Source: an uncultured Sulfolobales archaeon
GTDB lineage: Archaea > Thermoproteota > Thermoprotei_A > Sulfolobales > Desulfurococcaceae
Assembly: GCA_938003605.1 (NCBI GenBank)
Contig: CALKYD010000089.1
Coordinates: 1-6,880, forward strand
Direction: 5' to 3'
DNA: 6,880 bases
Every line of letters starts with the position of its first letter. Within the stretch, counting starts at the first letter, position 1. The notes under the pieces were generated by a model, which searched no databases, was not told where the DNA came from, and was given only the letters and a program-made list of their open reading frames with translations. A program made the position numbers and the translations under genes. Shown here one piece after another: positions 6,054 to 6,880 of this stretch.

Positions 6054-6265
6054 CAGAAGAAGAAGTGGAGGAAGCTGAGGCTGTTGAGGAAAGTAGTGCT
6101 AGAACTTTCTCAATAACTACTTTCTCGACATTCTTAGATAGAACTGAGAAGTGGATAAAGTATGTTGAGGGAAGCATACGTCTTGAAGAATTAATTAGCT
6201 TCCTTAAGGGAACGGCTGGAGTTAAGAAAGCGGGGAAGAAGTCTGCAAAAAAGAAGCGAACTTGA
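6050..6265 (+). CDS. rpo13: Rpo13-like subunit of archaeal RNA polymerase
   Basis: This 71-aa protein has three parts. An acidic head comes first (eight Glu among residues 3-14). A short two-helix core follows at about 26-54. A lysine-rich tail ends it (eight Lys/Arg in residues 59-71). The Sulfolobus Rpo13 subunit, as I recall its sequence, has the same order: acidic N-terminus, helix-turn-helix and basic C-terminal tail that contacts DNA. The core aligns without gaps at key positions: T32-E33-x-W35, G41, I43 and E46 match the spacing in Sulfolobus (T-E-x-W, then G, I, E at +9, +11, +14 from the Thr). The protein is shorter than the roughly 104-residue Sulfolobus form. Rpo13 is a peripheral RNAP subunit near the downstream DNA channel. 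Start is TTG 6050 with GGTGAG upstream. The 3' end of the gene contains the left arm of a perfect inverted repeat. The match comes from memory, not a search. Confidence 0.72.
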   Translation: MTEEEVEEAEAVEESSARTFSITTFSTFLDRTEKWIKYVEGSIRLEELISFLKGTAGVKKAGKKSAKKKRT

Positions 6266-6286
6266 GTCCCTTAAGGAAGCTAATTA
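6192..6286. repeat. Perfect 20-bp inverted repeat bracketing the 3' end of the Rpo13-like gene
   Basis: Left arm 6192-6211 and right arm 6267-6286 are exact reverse complements, with 55 nt between them. Each arm includes the palindrome CCTTAAGG. The left arm codes for residues 48-54 (LISFLKG) of the Rpo13-like protein; the right arm begins just after its TGA stop and runs to the last base of the stop codon of the convergent 126-aa gene. In the plus-strand mRNA the arms could pair and sequester the end of the coding region. Confidence 0.95.
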
Positions 6287-6293
6287 CGCTTCC
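6275..6293. terminator. Small hairpin between convergent genes, possible bidirectional terminator
   Basis: GGAAGC, a 7-nt loop and GCTTCC form a 6-bp stem just past the Rpo13-like stop and across the stop of the opposing gene. Its left half is part of the right arm of the 20-bp inverted repeat, so the two structures exclude each other. No U-tract follows, so a terminator role is only possible. Confidence 0.3.
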
Positions 6294-6664
6294 CTTATAA
6301 ACGAGGCGCTGGCATACCCTATATCTCTTAAAACCATGCGTAGAAAGTCTTCGCTCACTCTTTTATCTACAACTAATGTGACCATCCTTAGATCATTCGC
6401 TATGTAAAGCTTTAGTTTCTGAACGACAACTAATCCTTCAATAATTTCCCTATGATCCTTTGGCGGGAATATGAAGTCCTTAAACTTCCTCCTCATATAC
6501 TCGTAGAACTCGTCAAAGTTCCTAATGTATCTAAGCGACTCAGTAATGTCGAGAGTAGCCCCTCTAACTGCGGCTATTTTCTCTAGGAATTCAATGGCCT
6601 TTTCTAAGGGTAAGTCTATGTACTTATATTTTCCTAAGTCGACTCTCACAACTATTTCAGCCAA
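6284..6664 (-). CDS. Conserved-looking hypothetical protein, 126 aa
   Basis: The product is a soluble, charged, mixed alpha/beta protein. It opens with a strand (EIVVRVDLGKYKYIDL), then a helix (EKAIEFLEKIAAVRG), a charged helical middle (RNFDEFYEYMRRKFKDFIFPPKDHREIIEGL), and two strands with a closing helix (KLKLYIA, MVTLVVD, SEDFLRMVLRDIGYASASFIREA). There are no cysteines, no signal peptide and no membrane segment, and I recognise no catalytic motif or family. TTG 6664 is the start: GTGAT, a good anti-SD match, lies 5 nt upstream, and an in-frame TGA at 6673-6671 blocks extension. The gene converges on the Rpo13-like gene, with its TAA inside the inverted repeat. The spacing and good start signal make it a real gene; the function is unknown. 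Confidence 0.82.
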   Translation of the reverse strand: MAEIVVRVDLGKYKYIDLPLEKAIEFLEKIAAVRGATLDITESLRYIRNFDEFYEYMRRKFKDFIFPPKDHREIIEGLVVVQKLKLYIANDLRMVTLVVDKRVSEDFLRMVLRDIGYASASFIREA

Positions 6665-6669
6665 GACAT

Positions 6670-6674
6670 ATCAC
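6670..6674 (-). promoter_or_regulatory. Shine-Dalgarno site supporting TTG 6664
   Basis: Minus-strand GTGAT is separated by 5 nt from the TTG at 6664-6662. It supports this unusual start codon, since the next Met is about 57 residues further in. Confidence 0.5.
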
Positions 6675-6701
6675 TTCATAGCTTACAAAGTTGTTCACAC
6701 A

Positions 6702-6718
6702 CTATATTCCTTATTTAG
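6702..6718 (-). promoter_or_regulatory. Probable TATA region for the 126-aa gene
   Basis: On the minus strand CTAAATAAGGAATATAG offers two overlapping TATA-like cores about 40-50 nt before TTG 6664. Either would give a leader of roughly 15-25 nt containing the GTGAT site. The rest of the 144-nt gap to the next minus-strand gene shows nothing further that I can support. Confidence 0.4.
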
Positions 6719-6808
6719 AAGGGCGTCGGCCGTTAATAAGGCTGGGGCATTATTCATTTGAAGCTCATTTACTCAATGCAATGAAGGGAAGGCACTATTG
6801 ATCCTCGA

Positions 6809-6880
6809 TCACTGAGCTGAGGCTTTTTTCAACACGCTCAGTACTTCACTTAGGGGTGCATTAGTTCTAATCCCTCTTGG
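6809..6880 (-). CDS. C-terminal end of an unidentified protein (5' truncated by window)
   Basis: Reading leftward from the window edge, one minus-strand frame runs 23 codons to TGA 6811-6809 and ends PRGIRTNAPLSEVLSVLKKASAQ. The closing LSEVLSVLKKA is a likely amphipathic helix. It would be the gene directly upstream of the 126-aa gene on the same strand, 144 nt away with a promoter-like region between. Too little is visible to name it, and an open frame of this length could occur by chance. Confidence 0.4.
   Translation of the reverse strand, partial: PRGIRTNAPLSEVLSVLKKASAQ

Noticed and set aside
6525..6761. 78-codon plus-strand frame at the right end
   Set aside because: Antisense to the 126-aa gene and its promoter region; no start signals.
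6831..6838. T-run (CTTTTTTC) as a plus-strand terminator
   Set aside because: It lies opposite Lys-Lys codons of the partial minus-strand frame, and no plus-strand gene ends nearby.

Overview
The window looks like chromosomal DNA of a hyperthermophilic or thermophilic archaeon of the Thermoproteota (Crenarchaeota), most likely related to the Desulfurococcales/Sulfolobales side. This is inferred from several signs: AGG/AGA arginine and ATA isoleucine codons, frequent TTG/GTG starts, GGTGAT-type Shine-Dalgarno sites, TATA elements placed for leaderless transcripts, a large archaeal Lhr-family helicase, and a 71-residue protein that matches the crenarchaeal RNA polymerase subunit Rpo13. No mobile element, CRISPR array, tRNA or rRNA was seen.

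Left block, plus strand (1-2881). The 3' end of a gene whose product looks like the C-terminal half of a von Willebrand factor A (VWA) domain is followed by a 168-aa VWA-like protein that has lost its metal-binding (MIDAS) residues. Next comes a candidate 53-aa protein coupled through a TGATG stop/start overlap. The block ends with a 652-aa protein that joins a PUA-like domain, a PAPS/APS-reductase-type PP-loop domain with the CC...CxxC iron-sulfur signature, and a C-terminal two-cluster ferredoxin domain. The tight spacing of the last three genes suggests co-transcription.

Middle block, minus strand (2878-5775). A single 965-aa Lhr-type superfamily 2 helicase carries a C-terminal four-cysteine zinc motif. 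Its stop codon overlaps the stop of the PUA/PP-loop gene tail to tail. It appears to be transcribed from a leaderless promoter, with a GTG start about 26 nt from a TATA element. The 250 nt upstream hold that promoter, a doubtful 46-codon minus-strand reading frame and the promoter for the next plus-strand gene.

Right block (6024-6880). A 9-codon upstream reading frame, apparently leaderless, overlaps the TTG start of the Rpo13-like gene. That gene's 3' end is bracketed by a perfect 20-bp inverted repeat with 55 nt between the arms. An unrecognised 126-aa minus-strand gene converges on it, its stop codon lying inside the right arm. The window ends with the last 23 codons of another unidentified minus-strand gene.

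The most interesting items are the Rpo13-like gene with its uORF and inverted repeat, and the VWA pair / small protein / PUA-PP-loop-ferredoxin block. The RNA-binding and redox parts of the 652-aa protein are consistent with RNA sulfur chemistry, but that is inference only.
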